Source: Aquiluna sp. | GTDB taxonomy: Bacteria > Actinomycetota > Actinomycetes > Actinomycetales > Microbacteriaceae | Length of the DNA stretch: 64,000 nt | Direction of reading: 5' to 3' | Assembly (NCBI GenBank): GCA_028822985.1 | Contig: JAPKCK010000004.1 | Span: 56,240 to 120,239 of the forward strand | In this document: one piece after another, positions 45,638 to 57,213 of the stretch | How positions within the stretch are numbered: the first letter of the stretch is position 1 | Layout: every line of letters begins with the position of its first letter | Translations under genes and position numbers: made by a program | Notes under the pieces: generated by a model | What the model saw: only the letters and a program-made list of their open reading frames with translations | Told to the model about the DNA's origin: nothing | Databases searched by the model: none

Positions 45638-45656
45638 TGAGCGCATGTGGCTCAAC
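45636..45656. promoter_or_regulatory. HAIR operator 2 (HspR binding)
   Basis: CTTGAGC-N7-GCTCAAC, 11 of 14 matches to HAIR. It covers the end of the -10 and the expected transcription start of the dnaK operon. Confidence 0.87.
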
Positions 45657-45711
45657 TTGGGCCATAAGTTCACGAGTTTCAAAAATAGCTTTCACAAAGA
45701 AGGAGCAACAA

Positions 45712-47610
45712 ATGGGAAGAGCAGTAGGCATTGACCTAGGAACCACCAACAGCGCTGTCACAGTGCTGGAAGCTGGCGAACCAAAGGTCATCTCAAACGC
45801 AGAAGGTTTCCGCACCACCCCATCGGTGGTTGCTTTCACCAAGGATGACAACGTCCTAGTTGGTGAAACAGCGAAGCGCCAGGCCGTCACAAACGTTGAC
45901 CGCACCGTTTCATCGGTGAAGCGTCACATGGGTACCGACTGGAAGTTCAAGGTCGAGGATAAGGATTACACCCCGCAGGAAATCTCAGCGCGTATTTTGA
46001 TGAAGCTCAAGCGTGATGCTGAGACTTATCTTGGCGAGAGCGTCACCGACGCGGTTATTACTGTCCCAGCATATTTCAACGACTCTGAGCGTCAGGCAAC
46101 TAAGGAAGCCGGAGAGATTGCGGGCCTAAACGTGCTTCGCATTATCAATGAGCCAACCGCGGCAGCACTTGCCTACGGCTTGGACAAGGGTAAGGAAGAC
46201 GAGTTGATCTTGGTGTTTGACCTTGGTGGTGGAACATTCGATGTTTCCCTACTCGAAGTTGGCAAGGATGATGACTTCTCAACTATCCAGGTTCGTTCAA
46301 CCAGCGGAGATAACAAGCTTGGTGGAGACGACTGGGACCAGCGAGTGGTCGACTACTTGGTTAAGAAGTTCAAAGAAACCACCGGTGTTGATGTTTCAAA
46401 GGACAAGATCGCGCTGCAGCGTCTAAAAGAAGCCGCTGAGCAGGCAAAGAAGGAACTGAGCCAGTCAACGACTGCCCAGCTTCAGTTGCCATACCTTTCC
46501 TTGACTGACGCAGGTCCTGCGAACCTAGATGAGACCCTAACCAGAGCTCAGTTTGAAGACATGACCTCTGATCTTCTTGAGAGAACCCGCAAGCCGTTCC
46601 TTGACGTAGTCAAGGAAGCCGGAGTAAAGGTGGCTGACATCGCACACGTTGTAATGGTCGGTGGATCAACTCGTATGCCGGCGGTTACCGAGTTGGTAAC
46701 CAAATTGCTTGGCGGCAAAGAGCCAAACAAGGGCGTGAACCCGGATGAGGTTGTTTCTGTTGGGGCAGCACTGCAGGCTGGCGTTATAAGGGGCGAGCGT
46801 AAAGACGTTCTACTTATTGATGTGACCCCACTTGCACTTGGTATTGAAACCAAGGGTGGCATGATGACCAGGTTGATTGATCGCAACACCGCGATTCCAA
46901 CCAAGAGAAGCGAAACCTTTACAACCGCTGATGACAATCAGCCAAGTGTTTCCATTCAGGTTTTCCAGGGTGAGCGCGAGTTCACAAGGGACAACAAGAG
47001 TCTTGGAAACTTCGAGCTAACAGGTATTGCCCCAGCACCACGTGGCGTCCCACAGGTTGAGGTCACTTTTGACATTGACGCTAACGGAATTGTTCACGTG
47101 TCCGCCAAGGACAAGGGAACCGGTAAGGAGCAATCCATGACCATCACCGGAGGCTCCTCGCTATCCGAAGAAGACATTGAGCGCATGGTCAAGGATGCCG
47201 AAGAGCACGCCGCCGAAGACAAGCTGCGCCGCGAAGAAGCAGAAACCCGCAACCAGGCAGAACAGCTTGCCTACTCAACCGACAAGTTGATCAAGGAAAA
47301 TGACGAGAAGCTACCCGAAGACGTGAAAACTGAGGTTCAGGCCGACGTTGACGCACTCAAGGCGGCGCTCGCGGGTGATGACGCTGATGCGGTCAAGGCT
47401 GCTCAGGAGAAGCTATCAACCTCTGCCCAGAAGCTTGGAGAGGCAATATATGCCAACCAGCCGGCTGAAGGCGAAGAACCGGCAGCTCCAGAAGCGGAAG
47501 AAGACGTAGTGGACGCTGAGGTCGTCGAAGACGATGAGGCCGAAACACCTGCTGCAAAAGACGCTCCTGAAGATGACACCCCAGAAGATAACACCAAGGA
47601 CAAGAAGTAA
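45712..47610 (+). CDS. dnaK: Chaperone DnaK (Hsp70)
   Basis: ATP-driven chaperone. 632 aa: ATPase motifs [69 protein letters not shown]; substrate domain [17 protein letters not shown]; acidic C-terminal tail. The track begins 25 residues early at 45637, inside the promoter; ATG 45712 follows AAGGAGCAACAA. First gene of dnaK-grpE-dnaJ-hspR-clpB. Confidence 0.98.
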   Translation: MGRAVGIDLGTTNSAVTVLEAGEPKVISNAEGFRTTPSVVAFTKDDNVLVGETAKRQAVTNVDRTVSSVKRHMGTDWKFKVEDKDYTPQEISARILMKLKRDAETYLGESVTDAVITVPAYFNDSERQATKEAGEIAGLNVLRIINEPTAAALAYGLDKGKEDELILVFDLGGGTFDVSLLEVGKDDDFSTIQVRSTSGDNKLGGDDWDQRVVDYLVKKFKETTGVDVSKDKIALQRLKEAAEQAKKELSQSTTAQLQLPYLSLTDAGPANLDETLTRAQFEDMTSDLLERTRKPFLDVVKEAGVKVADIAHVVMVGGSTRMPAVTELVTKLLGGKEPNKGVNPDEVVSVGAALQAGVIRGERKDVLLIDVTPLALGIETKGGMMTRLIDRNTAIPTKRSETFTTADDNQPSVSIQVFQGEREFTRDNKSLGNFELTGIAPAPRGVPQVEVTFDIDANGIVHVSAKDKGTGKEQSMTITGGSSLSEEDIERMVKDAEEHAAEDKLRREEAETRNQAEQLAYSTDKLIKENDEKLPEDVKTEVQADVDALKAALAGDDADAVKAAQEKLSTSAQKLGEAIYANQPAEGEEPAAPEAEEDVVDAEVVEDDEAETPAAKDAPEDDTPEDNTKDKK

Positions 47611-48185
47611 TGTCAAACAAGAACCTCGACCCCGAGCACAATGAGGGAAATCAGACCGAAGAGATGAAAGAGGAGGGCTCCCCAGTGGAGCCAACCTCTG
47701 ATTCTTCAGTCGATGCGGATGCCGAGACCAGTGCAGATGTTCAGGATGAGGCAAAGGACGCGGTTGACCGCGAACTAGAGATCTTCCAGGACATGCAGCG
47801 GTTGCAGGCTGACTTTGTGAACTATCGATCGCGTGTTGAGCGCGACCGAGGCGCTGAGCGTCAGTCCGCTATTTCAGAGGCGATTAGAGCATTCCTCCCT
47901 GCCCTTGATGACCTAACCAGAGCCGAATCGCATGGCGATTTGCCTGAGGGGTCGCCGATGGCTGCAGTTGCTCAAAAGCTAAGGGCTGCCGGTGAAAAAT
48001 TTGGGCTGGTGTCCTTCGGAGCCAAGGGCGACCGCTTTGACCCAGAGCTTCACGATGCTCTAGTTCAAAACCCAAATCCTGAGGTGACCGTGGCTGAAGT
48101 GGCAGATGTTATTGAGCCCGGCTACAAGATTCAAGATCGATTATTGCGACCCGCCAAGGTCGCTGTGTTCTTACCAGCCGAATAA
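47610..48185 (+). CDS. grpE: Nucleotide exchange factor GrpE
   Basis: Releases ADP from DnaK. 191 aa: long acidic disordered N-terminus, coiled coil (QDMQRLQADFVNYRSRVERD) and the GrpE head (SFGAKGDRFDPELHDALVQNP ... VIEPGYKIQDRLLRPAKVAV). ATG shares one base with the dnaK stop. Confidence 0.95.
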   Translation: MSNKNLDPEHNEGNQTEEMKEEGSPVEPTSDSSVDADAETSADVQDEAKDAVDRELEIFQDMQRLQADFVNYRSRVERDRGAERQSAISEAIRAFLPALDDLTRAESHGDLPEGSPMAAVAQKLRAAGEKFGLVSFGAKGDRFDPELHDALVQNPNPEVTVAEVADVIEPGYKIQDRLLRPAKVAVFLPAE

Positions 48186-48197
48186 GAGGTGAGTTAG

Positions 48198-49109
48198 ATG
48201 GCGTCGCAAGACTGGATTGAAAAGGATTTTTATAAAATCCTTGGGGTCACCAAGGGCGTTAGCGATGCCGATCTCAAAAAGGCATATCGGAAGTTAGCTA
48301 AGGCCAATCACCCTGACCTACACCCGGGAGACCAGGCCGCAGAGTCAAGGTTCAAGGACATCTCCGAGGCTTACGACGTCTTGTCCGATGTCACTGAACG
48401 CAAGGAGTATGACGCCGTTCGGGCAATGGGCGGCGGTGCTCGTTTCCAAGCCGGCGGGCGTGGAGGCCAAGGCGGCGGCTTTGAAGATGTATTTTCAAAC
48501 TTTTTTGGAGGCGGTGGTTTTCCTGGCGGCGGCTTTGGCGGCGGCGGCTTTGCGCCGCAGCGTGGCCCAGACCTGAGTACTTCCTCGAGCGTTGACTTTA
48601 TTGATTCGATTCACGGCACCAACATTAAGCTAACCGTTTCCGGCAAGCCGGTGACCTTGAAGGTGCCGGCCGGAATTCAGGATGGTCAAAAACTAAAACT
48701 CAAGGGCAAAGGACAGCAATCACCAAATGGTGGCCAAGCCGGAGATCTCGTTGTGAGCATTAAGGTCAGACCCCACCCTGTTTTCACTAGGGATGGCGAC
48801 AATGTCCGAGTGGTGATTCCAGTCACTTTCGCCGAAGCTGTTCTTGGCGCAATTATCTCAGTGCCGGTGCTCGGCGGGGAGCCGGTGAAGCTCAAGGTTG
48901 CCCCCGGAACACCAAACGGTAGGACCCTGCGCGTAAAGGGCAAAGGCGTGCAGCACGAAACTCACCAGGGTGATTTATTGGCCTCGGTAGATATTCTGGT
49001 TCCAAACCGAATCAGCAAGAAAGCCGAAGAGGCGCTTAGGGCGTTCGACAGCGAAATACCGGTCGAAGACCCAAGAGCGACACTTATCAGTAGGGCAGGA
49101 CTTCTGTAA
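48198..49109 (+). CDS. dnaJ: Type B DnaJ (no zinc finger)
   Basis: Hsp40 partner of DnaK. 303 aa: J domain with HPD (KANHPDLHPGDQ), a Gly/Phe-rich linker (GGGGFPGGGFGGGGF) and two C-terminal beta domains (GPDLSTSSSVDFIDSIHG, RPHPVFTRDGDNVRVVIPV). The four CxxCxGxG zinc repeats of type A DnaJ are absent, so it is CbpA-like in build. GAGGTGAG upstream. Another type A DnaJ may lie elsewhere. Confidence 0.93.
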   Translation: MASQDWIEKDFYKILGVTKGVSDADLKKAYRKLAKANHPDLHPGDQAAESRFKDISEAYDVLSDVTERKEYDAVRAMGGGARFQAGGRGGQGGGFEDVFSNFFGGGGFPGGGFGGGGFAPQRGPDLSTSSSVDFIDSIHGTNIKLTVSGKPVTLKVPAGIQDGQKLKLKGKGQQSPNGGQAGDLVVSIKVRPHPVFTRDGDNVRVVIPVTFAEAVLGAIISVPVLGGEPVKLKVAPGTPNGRTLRVKGKGVQHETHQGDLLASVDILVPNRISKKAEEALRAFDSEIPVEDPRATLISRAGLL

Positions 49110-49118
49110 GGAGGGGTT

Positions 49119-49529
49119 GTGGATATTAGCCAGGACACACCACTGTTTGTGATTTCAGTGGCCGCAGAGCTTTGCGGCATGCACCCACAAACTCTTAGGC
49201 AGTATGACCGAATCGGATTAGTCTCCCCCACCAGAACCTCCGGCAGGTCTCGCCGCTACACAATGCAAGACGTAGCTCATCTCCGCGAAGTCGCAAGGCT
49301 AAGTGCCGAGGGAGTTTCTCTCGAGGGCATTAGGCGAGTCCTGGAACTCGTAGACCAAAACACTGCTCTTAATGCTCGCGTCAGAGATCTCGAGCGCGAA
49401 TTAGCAAATCAAGTGATGAGTCAACCAGGGAACCGGGTGTTTGCCGCTGGCGAGCAAGGCGTAATCAGGCTCAACCCGGGGCAGCGCCCTGAGCGCTCGG
49501 GCTCTGTAGTGCTGTGGAAGAGGCGTTAG
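49119..49529 (+). CDS. hspR: Heat shock repressor HspR
   Basis: MerR-like winged-helix repressor of the dnaK operon. 136 aa: [40 protein letters not shown] (HspR signature), and a coiled-coil C-terminus. GTG start after AAGGAGG. Its operators are the two HAIR boxes before dnaK, giving negative feedback in which DnaK is usually the co-repressor. Confidence 0.95.
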   Translation: MDISQDTPLFVISVAAELCGMHPQTLRQYDRIGLVSPTRTSGRSRRYTMQDVAHLREVARLSAEGVSLEGIRRVLELVDQNTALNARVRDLERELANQVMSQPGNRVFAAGEQGVIRLNPGQRPERSGSVVLWKRR

Positions 49530-51677
49530 ATGAGTAAAGAGCAGCAGGGGCAAGAACAGCAAAAAAGTGCTCTTGAACTATTTGGGATTGACCTGACAGC
49601 AATTGCAAGAGCAGGCAAGCTGGATCCTGTCATCGGCAGAGACGCTGAAATTCGCAGGGTGAGCCAAGTGCTATCGCGAAGAACTAAGAACAACCCGGTA
49701 CTAATCGGTGAACCAGGAGTTGGAAAGACGGCAGTTGTAGAGGGCTTAGCCCAAAGAATAGTGGCGGGCGATGTGCCAGAAAGCCTAAAGAACAAGGCTC
49801 TGATAAGCCTTGATTTATCGGCAATGGTTGCCGGCAGCAAGTTTCGTGGCGAGTTTGAAGAGCGCCTAAAAGCAGTTCTTAAGGAAATTCAGGATGCCGA
49901 GGGTGGCATCATCACTTTCGTTGACGAGATTCACACTTTGGTGGGCGCTGGAGCTGCTGATGGCGCAATGGATGCCTCGAACATGCTCAAGCCAATGCTT
50001 GCGCGCGGTGAACTTCGCCTAATTGGCGCAACCACGCTTGATGAGTATCGCGAGCGGATTGAAAAAGACTCCGCCCTGGAGCGCAGATTCCAGCAAGTTT
50101 TCGTGGGAGAGCCATCGGTAGAGGACACGGTTGCGATTCTTCGCGGCTTGAAAGAGCGCTACGAAGCACACCACAAGGTCACCATTGCAGACAGTGCCCT
50201 GGTTGCAGCAGCCGGGCTTTCCAATCGCTACATCACCGGTCGCCAATTGCCAGACAAGGCAATTGACTTAGTTGATGAGGCAGCTTCGAGGCTCCGCATG
50301 GAGATTGACTCTGCTCCGGTTGAGATCGACGAACTTAGGCGGTCAGTAGATCGGCTAAAGCTTGAAGAGCTTGCCTTGAAAAAAGAGAAGGATGAAGCTT
50401 CCAAGAGGCGTCTAGAAAAACTTCAAGAGGACTTGGGTGAGAAACAGCAAAAGCTTGATTCTCTAAATGTCCGCTGGGAAAAAGAGCGGAGCGAGCTCAA
50501 TAAAATCGGTGATCTCAAAACCAAGTTGGACTCCCTAAGGATTCAGGCAGAGCGAGCTCAGCGTGAGGGAAACCTAGAGGCAGCTTCCAAGCTCCTCTAC
50601 GGGGAGATACCAGCCCTTGAAAAAGAACTTAGCGAAGCAGAGCGAGCAGAAACCGAAACCCAATCTGCCGACCGGATGGTCGGCGATCGGGTTTCCGAAG
50701 ATGAGATTGCGGCAGTTGTTTCTGCCTGGACCGGCATTCCAACCGGAAGGTTGCTTGCTGGAGAGTCCAAAAAGCTCTTGAATTTGGAGCGAGAGCTTGG
50801 CAAGAGGCTTATTGGCCAATCGAAGGCGGTCAAGGCTGTTAGCGATGCTGTTCGCAGAACTAAAGCAGGCATTTCCGATCCAGATAGACCAACCGGTTCG
50901 TTTTTGTTCCTAGGTCCAACCGGCGTTGGTAAGACTGAGCTTGCAAAGTCACTAGCGCATTTCCTGTTTGACGACGAGCGCTCCATGGTTCGGATCGACA
51001 TGAGCGAGTATGGCGAAAAACACAGTGTCAGCCGTCTGATCGGAGCACCTCCGGGCTATGTCGGATATGGCGAAGGCGGGCAGTTGACCGAAGCGGTTAG
51101 ACGCAGGCCCTACTCGGTGATCCTTTTTGATGAAATCGAAAAGGCCCACCCAGAGGTTTTTGATGTGTTGTTGCAGGTGCTGGACGATGGTCGACTAACT
51201 GATGGTCAGGGCAGAACGGTCGATTTTAGAAACGTGATCATGATCATGACTTCAAACCTGGGTTCACAGTTCTTGATCGACCAAGAGTTATCTGATGACC
51301 AGAAGTCTCGGGCTGTTAGGGAGACGGTTCGAAGCGTGTTCAAGCCGGAGTTCCTAAACAGGCTCGATGACATCGTGCTGTTTGATTCGCTCAGCGTTGA
51401 AGAGCTTGGATTCATTGTCGATCTCAACATTGAGAAACTCACCGCAAGGCTCGAGGATAAGCGCCTAACACTCGGTGTGACGCCGGCTGCAAGATTGTGG
51501 TTGGCAGAAAACGGCTATGACCCTGTTTATGGGGCGAGACCTTTGCGCAGACTTATGCAGCGTGAGATCGATGACCGGTTGGCAAACCTTCTGTTAGCCG
51601 GAGGGCTCATTGACGGCTCGCAGGTGCTTGTTGATGTCTCTCAAGACAAGAGCTCTTTGGTTATAGCTGCTAACTAA
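49530..51677 (+). CDS. clpB: ClpB-type disaggregase lacking the N-terminal domain
   Basis: AAA+ disaggregase that works with DnaK. 715 aa instead of about 860: after 25 residues it enters the first AAA+ module ([20 protein letters not shown], Walker [15 protein letters not shown]). A coiled-coil middle domain follows ([20 protein letters not shown] to about SEAERAET), then the second AAA+ module ([20 protein letters not shown]). The Clp_N domain is missing. Its start directly follows the hspR stop, and the frame upstream belongs to hspR, so this is not a truncated call. Ends overlapping xth by 8 nt. Confidence 0.94.
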   Translation: MSKEQQGQEQQKSALELFGIDLTAIARAGKLDPVIGRDAEIRRVSQVLSRRTKNNPVLIGEPGVGKTAVVEGLAQRIVAGDVPESLKNKALISLDLSAMVAGSKFRGEFEERLKAVLKEIQDAEGGIITFVDEIHTLVGAGAADGAMDASNMLKPMLARGELRLIGATTLDEYRERIEKDSALERRFQQVFVGEPSVEDTVAILRGLKERYEAHHKVTIADSALVAAAGLSNRYITGRQLPDKAIDLVDEAASRLRMEIDSAPVEIDELRRSVDRLKLEELALKKEKDEASKRRLEKLQEDLGEKQQKLDSLNVRWEKERSELNKIGDLKTKLDSLRIQAERAQREGNLEAASKLLYGEIPALEKELSEAERAETETQSADRMVGDRVSEDEIAAVVSAWTGIPTGRLLAGESKKLLNLERELGKRLIGQSKAVKAVSDAVRRTKAGISDPDRPTGSFLFLGPTGVGKTELAKSLAHFLFDDERSMVRIDMSEYGEKHSVSRLIGAPPGYVGYGEGGQLTEAVRRRPYSVILFDEIEKAHPEVFDVLLQVLDDGRLTDGQGRTVDFRNVIMIMTSNLGSQFLIDQELSDDQKSRAVRETVRSVFKPEFLNRLDDIVLFDSLSVEELGFIVDLNIEKLTARLEDKRLTLGVTPAARLWLAENGYDPVYGARPLRRLMQREIDDRLANLLLAGGLIDGSQVLVDVSQDKSSLVIAAN

Positions 51678-52446
51678 TCGTCAAAATCACAGGAACGTGA
51701 TCGCTTGGGAGTTCTCCCTTGCGCTCATCCCGCTCAATTGAGGCGGCGGTTATGCGCTCGGTGAGAGCTTCTGAGGTGAGCATGAAGTCGATTCTCATGC
51801 CTTTATTCTTTGGGAAGCACAGCTCTTTGTAGTCCCAGTAGGTATAGGCATTGGGGACTAGTTCACGGACCTTGTCGGCAAGCCCAACTTGTTCAAATGC
51901 TTCAAAGGCTTCTCTTTCGGGCTGAGAAACGTGAGTTTCGAACATGCTCAGGTCATAAACGTCTTCATCTAACGGGGCAACGTTGAAATCCCCCACCAGT
52001 GCAATTTCGAGGCTCGGGTTCATTTCCAGCTGCTCGGCCATTGTCGCTGCAAGCCGGTCTAGGAATTCAAGCTTGTATTGCATGTGGGGGTCATCAAGCT
52101 CTCGGCCATTCGGCACGTAGATTGACCACACTCGGACACCATTGAAGGTTGCTCCAATTGCTCTGGCTTCCTGGACGTCTTTGAATTCGGGCTGCTGGTA
52201 GAAGGAAGTTTCAACATCTTCTGGAACTAAGTCTTCACGGTAAGCAAAGGCCACACCGTTCCACTGGTTTAGCCCGTGAGCCAAGACCTTGTAGCCGATT
52301 GCTTCGAATGCTTCATAGGGAAACTGCTCGGGTTTGCACTTAATTTCCTGCATCGCAAGCACGTCAACCTTGGTGCGTTGAAGGAATTCGACAATGCGAC
52401 CTTGTCGTGCTCGAGCGGAGTTTACGTTCCAGGTTGCGATTTGCAT
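51670..52446 (-). CDS. xth: Exodeoxyribonuclease III family nuclease
   Basis: AP endonuclease/3' exonuclease of base-excision repair. 258 aa with [21 protein letters not shown], the metal ligand in [38 protein letters not shown] and [14 protein letters not shown]. Convergent with clpB; divergent from pyrE with only 15 bp between start codons. Confidence 0.95.
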   Translation of the reverse strand: MQIATWNVNSARARQGRIVEFLQRTKVDVLAMQEIKCKPEQFPYEAFEAIGYKVLAHGLNQWNGVAFAYREDLVPEDVETSFYQQPEFKDVQEARAIGATFNGVRVWSIYVPNGRELDDPHMQYKLEFLDRLAATMAEQLEMNPSLEIALVGDFNVAPLDEDVYDLSMFETHVSQPEREAFEAFEQVGLADKVRELVPNAYTYWDYKELCFPKNKGMRIDFMLTSEALTERITAASIERDERKGELPSDHVPVILTIS

Positions 52447-52461
52447 CCCTAAACTCTAACT
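52447..52461. promoter_or_regulatory. 15-bp bidirectional leaderless promoter between xth and pyrE
   Basis: The whole gap is CCCTAAACTCTAACT. On plus, TAAACT (52450-52455) ends 6 nt before the pyrE ATG; on minus, TAGAGT (52458-52453) ends 6 nt before the xth ATG. The two -10 hexamers overlap and neither gene has room for a ribosome site, so both mRNAs must start at the start codon or come from inside the other gene. Confidence 0.65.
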
Positions 52462-53022
52462 ATGACCCTGAACTCAATTCACCTGCCACGTCTAGTGGAG
52501 CTAATAAAACAGTTAGCCATTGTTCACGGCAAAGTCACTCTTTCCTCTGGGCTCGAGGCCGATTACTACGTTGACCTTAGAAGAGCGACCCTGCACCATG
52601 AAGCAGCGCCACTTATCGGTAAGGTCATGCTCGAATTACTTGAAACCGCCGGGTACGGCAACATCGATGCTGTTGGCGGCCTCACAATGGGCGCCGACCC
52701 AGTTGCAACCGCCCTGCTTCATCAGGCGGCAGCCACAGGGATTCAGCTCGACGCCTTTGTTGTCCGCAAGCAAGCCAAAGCCCACGGCATGGCCCGGCAG
52801 GTTGAGGGTCCAAGTGTTGAGGGGAAAAGAGTAATTGTTTTGGAGGATACTTCCACCACCGGAGGCTCGCCTTTGACTGCAGCGGAGGCACTGGTCGCAG
52901 CTGGTGCGACGGTAATCGCCGTCGCGACGGTAGTGGATCGTGATACGGGAGCACGCCAGGCAATCGAGGCGGCAGGGTATCCTTATCTAACAGCAATCAC
53001 GCTAGGTGATCTCGGTCTGTAG
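52462..53022 (+). CDS. pyrE: Orotate phosphoribosyltransferase
   Basis: Makes OMP from orotate and PRPP in pyrimidine synthesis. 186 aa: HGKVTLSSGLEADYYVDLRR, VGGLTMGADPVATALL, FVVRKQAKAHGMARQVEG and the PRPP loop VIVLEDTSTTGGSPLTAAEAL. Leaderless ATG at 52462. Six nt before the MFS gene. Confidence 0.95.
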   Translation: MTLNSIHLPRLVELIKQLAIVHGKVTLSSGLEADYYVDLRRATLHHEAAPLIGKVMLELLETAGYGNIDAVGGLTMGADPVATALLHQAAATGIQLDAFVVRKQAKAHGMARQVEGPSVEGKRVIVLEDTSTTGGSPLTAAEALVAAGATVIAVATVVDRDTGARQAIEAAGYPYLTAITLGDLGL

Positions 53023-53028
53023 AAGAAG

Positions 53029-54264
53029 GTGAAAGTGCAGCGTCGCGTTGCGCCCTTTGTCCTAACCCAGCTTGCAAACTTTATGAGTGTGACCGCGGGT
53101 TCGATGGTGTTTATTGCCATTCCTTGGATAGCGCTTGAAATCAGTGGTTCAGCAGCTCAGGCCGGCTTAGTTGTAGCTCTAACAGCGATACCAGGCCTAG
53201 TTGTGATACCCGTCATCGGTTCGATTATCGATAAGTACGGCAGAAGACGAGTGGCCGTCTGGGCTGAACTAATTACAGGAGCACTCACGTTGCTGCTGCC
53301 TTTGGTTGCCAGCCTGTGGGAGCTAACAATCGCTTGGCTAATAGTGCTTGCGACTCTGAAAAACGTTCTCGCGGCAGCGGGGCCTACCGCAAGAAAGTCT
53401 CTGGTTCCAGACGTCGCAGTCCCTGCCCGGATGACTCTTGACCGCGCTAATTCAATACACGAGGGTGTCTTTGCAACCGGTTTTGCTTTCGGTCCTGCCC
53501 TAGCAACCTTCTGTATAGCTGTAATCGGGTCAGCTGAAACCTTCATAGTGGTCGCCGCCTTTGCAATAGCAAGCGGTCTGACCGCGTCCTTCGTGAGAGT
53601 TGTTGAACAGCACGAGCCCAACGATGCAACCGAGAAGGAGCCCTTCTATCGCTATGCGTTGCAAGGCTTCAAGGTTTTGTTTGCGACCCCTTCTGTTTTG
53701 GTGATGATGATCGCGATTTCGATTTTGGCTGTTATTTACTTACCAACCGAGATGGTGGTTTTGCCGGCCTATTACAGCTCACTTGGTGACCCAGCAGGCC
53801 TAGGTCTACTGATTTCAGCCATGGCGGCTGCATCGATTATTGGAGCACTGTTCTTCGAACAGATTCATAAGTTCTTGAGCTACTCGACTATTTTGAGAAT
53901 CGGCATCCTTGGCGTTCCACTGGCAATGCTGCCAATGAGCCAACTTCCGGCGCAGTGGGCAATGTTTGTTGGGGCGTTGGTTTTGGGTCTGGCCTGGGGC
54001 CCGCTATTGCCGCTTTTGAACACCGTTATCCAGCGCAAAATCCCAGCCAACAAGCGAGGCCGCGTCTTTGCGCTTGAAATGGCTATCTGGAATGCCGGAC
54101 CACTTATCTCAATGGTGGCAGTTGGTTCGGCCGTGGATGGATTCGGGATTCGGCCCACATACACCGCGTTGGCGCTAACAGTTTTGACCGCTGGTTTGCT
54201 CGTGTCATTCAATCGGCATATCAAGTCGATAGATGCCCAGGAAGAAATTCCTATAGCAGGTTAG
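53029..54264 (+). CDS. MFS transporter
   Basis: 411 aa, 12 helices, of the MFS_3/DHA3-like exporter type: FVLTQLANFMSVTAGSMVFIAIPW (in part), IIDKYGRRRVAVWAELITGA (loop 2-3 motif), TARKSLVPDVAVPARMTLDRANS and RGRVFALEMAIWNAGPLISM. Substrate unknown; such proteins often export drugs or macrolides. GTG start, likely cotranscribed with pyrE. Its last 14 nt overlap the convergent HAD gene. Confidence 0.85.
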   Translation: MKVQRRVAPFVLTQLANFMSVTAGSMVFIAIPWIALEISGSAAQAGLVVALTAIPGLVVIPVIGSIIDKYGRRRVAVWAELITGALTLLLPLVASLWELTIAWLIVLATLKNVLAAAGPTARKSLVPDVAVPARMTLDRANSIHEGVFATGFAFGPALATFCIAVIGSAETFIVVAAFAIASGLTASFVRVVEQHEPNDATEKEPFYRYALQGFKVLFATPSVLVMMIAISILAVIYLPTEMVVLPAYYSSLGDPAGLGLLISAMAAASIIGALFFEQIHKFLSYSTILRIGILGVPLAMLPMSQLPAQWAMFVGALVLGLAWGPLLPLLNTVIQRKIPANKRGRVFALEMAIWNAGPLISMVAVGSAVDGFGIRPTYTALALTVLTAGLLVSFNRHIKSIDAQEEIPIAG

Positions 54265-55021
54265 CCACCGAGTCCATGATCTCGGTTGGGCGGAACGGAT
54301 ACCTAGCTATTTCTGCGTCATCCGAAATGCCAGTTCTCACGAGAATGGTGTGAAGGCCAGCCTCAATACCGGCAACAACGTCGGTGTCCATGCGGTCACC
54401 GATCATTGCCGTGGTTTCTGAGTGTGCACCGATTTTTCTCATGGCGGACCGGAACATCATTGGGTTTGGCTTGCCAACAATGTATGGGTCTTTGCCGGTA
54501 GCCCTAGTTAGAAGTGCGGCAACCGAGCCGGTTGCCAGCAGAACACCGTCTTTGCTTGGGCCAGTGGCATCCGGGTTGGTAGCGATGAACTTGGAGCCTG
54601 CGTTTATGAATCGGGCGGCCTTGGTCAAGCTGTCAAAGCTCAGGTTTCGAGTCTCGCCGAGCACCACGTATTCGGGCTTCGACTCGGTGAAAACATAACC
54701 AATCTCGTGCATTGCGGTGATCAGTCCGTTTTCGCCAATTACGTAGGCGGTGCTTTTTGGTGACTGGTGGTTTAGAAAGTCAGCGGTCGCCATTGCGGAG
54801 GTGTAAATCAGGCCCTCCGGAACATTTAGGCCGCCCGATTTCAGGCGAATAGAAAGATCATGAGGCGTGTAGATCGAATTGTTAGTCAAAACCAAGAACT
54901 TAGTCTCGGTTTCTAACCACTTTTTTATTAGCTCCGGTGCCCCCGGGATCGCCTTGCCTTCGTGCCAAAGCACACCATCCATGTCGGTAAGCCAGCTAAT
55001 AATCTCAGATCGTTCTCTCAT
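54251..55021 (-). CDS. HAD-IIA family phosphatase (NagD-like)
   Basis: HAD phosphatase, 256 aa from ATG 55021. Motif I WLTDMDGVLW (nucleophile Asp), motif II VLTNNS, cap type C2A, motif III K in IVGKPNPMMF and motif IV MIGDRMDTDVVAGIEAGL. NagD relatives hydrolyse sugar phosphates, nucleotides or 4-nitrophenyl phosphate. The track adds 22 residues that cover the divergent start region; TATGGT lies 7 nt before the chosen ATG. Confidence 0.88.
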   Translation of the reverse strand: MRERSEIISWLTDMDGVLWHEGKAIPGAPELIKKWLETETKFLVLTNNSIYTPHDLSIRLKSGGLNVPEGLIYTSAMATADFLNHQSPKSTAYVIGENGLITAMHEIGYVFTESKPEYVVLGETRNLSFDSLTKAARFINAGSKFIATNPDATGPSKDGVLLATGSVAALLTRATGKDPYIVGKPNPMMFRSAMRKIGAHSETTAMIGDRMDTDVVAGIEAGLHTILVRTGISDDAEIARYPFRPTEIMDSVANLL

Positions 55022-55038
55022 AAGTACAACCATAGCTT

Positions 55039-55044
55039 TAGGCT
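55039..55044 (+). promoter_or_regulatory. Leaderless-type -10 of the SpoU methyltransferase
   Basis: TAGGCT ends 7 nt before GTG 55052. The divergent HAD gene has TATGGT (minus 55034-55029) 7 nt before its ATG, so the two start codons are 30 nt apart. Confidence 0.4.
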
Positions 55045-55051
55045 TTAGCCC

Positions 55052-55717
55052 GTGAGTGATGAAAACGTGACCGGAACCCAAGAGCAACCTACCTGGGGAG
55101 TCGGGCCTTGGCCAGGCAAGCTACCCGGTCCTACCCACCCCGATTTTGAAAAGTTTGATTTAGAGCTACTTCAGAACGGCGACACCAGAAACGTGGTGGA
55201 CGAATACCGATATTGGACCATGCGCGCAATCGTTGCGGACCTTGATACAAAGCGCCACCCGTACCACGTTGCAATTGAAAACTGGCAGCATGATCTAAAC
55301 ATTGGTTCGATTGTGAGAACTGCGAACGCATTTCTAGCAAAAGAAGTCCACATAGTCGGCAATAAACGGTGGAATCGTCGCGGCGCGATGGTTACGGATC
55401 GCTACCAGCACGTTAGGCACGTCCCCACCATCGAAGAGCTGGTGGCCTGGACAGAGACTGGAGCAGCCGACGGCGGTAAGTTACCGATTATTGCAATCGA
55501 TAACGTTCCAGGCTGCAAGCAGCTCGAAAATGTAAAGCTGCCTGCCGAGTGCCTTTTCCTGTTTGGTCAAGAAGGCCCAGGGCTCAGTCAATTAGCGCTC
55601 GATGCGGCGGACATGGTTTTGGAAATTACCCAGTTTGGTTCGACCAGGTCGATAAATGCCTCGGCTGCGGCCTCAATAACTATGCACACCTGGGTGATGC
55701 AGCACGTTTTTGGGTAG
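55052..55717 (+). CDS. SpoU/TrmH family RNA 2'-O-methyltransferase
   Basis: SPOUT-fold methyltransferase of tRNA or rRNA, 221 aa. Motif 1 NIGSIVRTANAF, motif 2 CLFLFGQEGPGLSQ, motif 3 ITQFGSTRSINASAAASITM. An 80-residue N-terminal extension (TWGVGPWPGKLPGPTHPDFEK) is seen in actinobacterial homologues. GTG start without ribosome site. Target nucleotide unknown. Confidence 0.9.
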   Translation: MSDENVTGTQEQPTWGVGPWPGKLPGPTHPDFEKFDLELLQNGDTRNVVDEYRYWTMRAIVADLDTKRHPYHVAIENWQHDLNIGSIVRTANAFLAKEVHIVGNKRWNRRGAMVTDRYQHVRHVPTIEELVAWTETGAADGGKLPIIAIDNVPGCKQLENVKLPAECLFLFGQEGPGLSQLALDAADMVLEITQFGSTRSINASAAASITMHTWVMQHVFG

Positions 55718-55754
55718 ACTTGAAAAAGGGTCGATAACCCGAATCTCCCCCTAA

Positions 55755-57062
<1,308 letters not shown>

Positions 57063-57213
57063 TCAGCAGCCTAAATCATCAAGCATCTCTTTAAAGGCCT
57101 ACTGCAAAGGCACTCTTTGGTAGTAGCGCTCAGCCTAAATCAGTCTCGGAGGAGGGCCACATTAGCGTCGTAGCGCCTTTGTTCTTTTGCTGTGTCAGAT
57201 AAGGACTTTGCGG

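Noticed and set aside
48450-48570. Gly-rich repeat (GGC/GGT runs) as a possible minisatellite
   Set aside because: It is the normal Gly/Phe linker of DnaJ.
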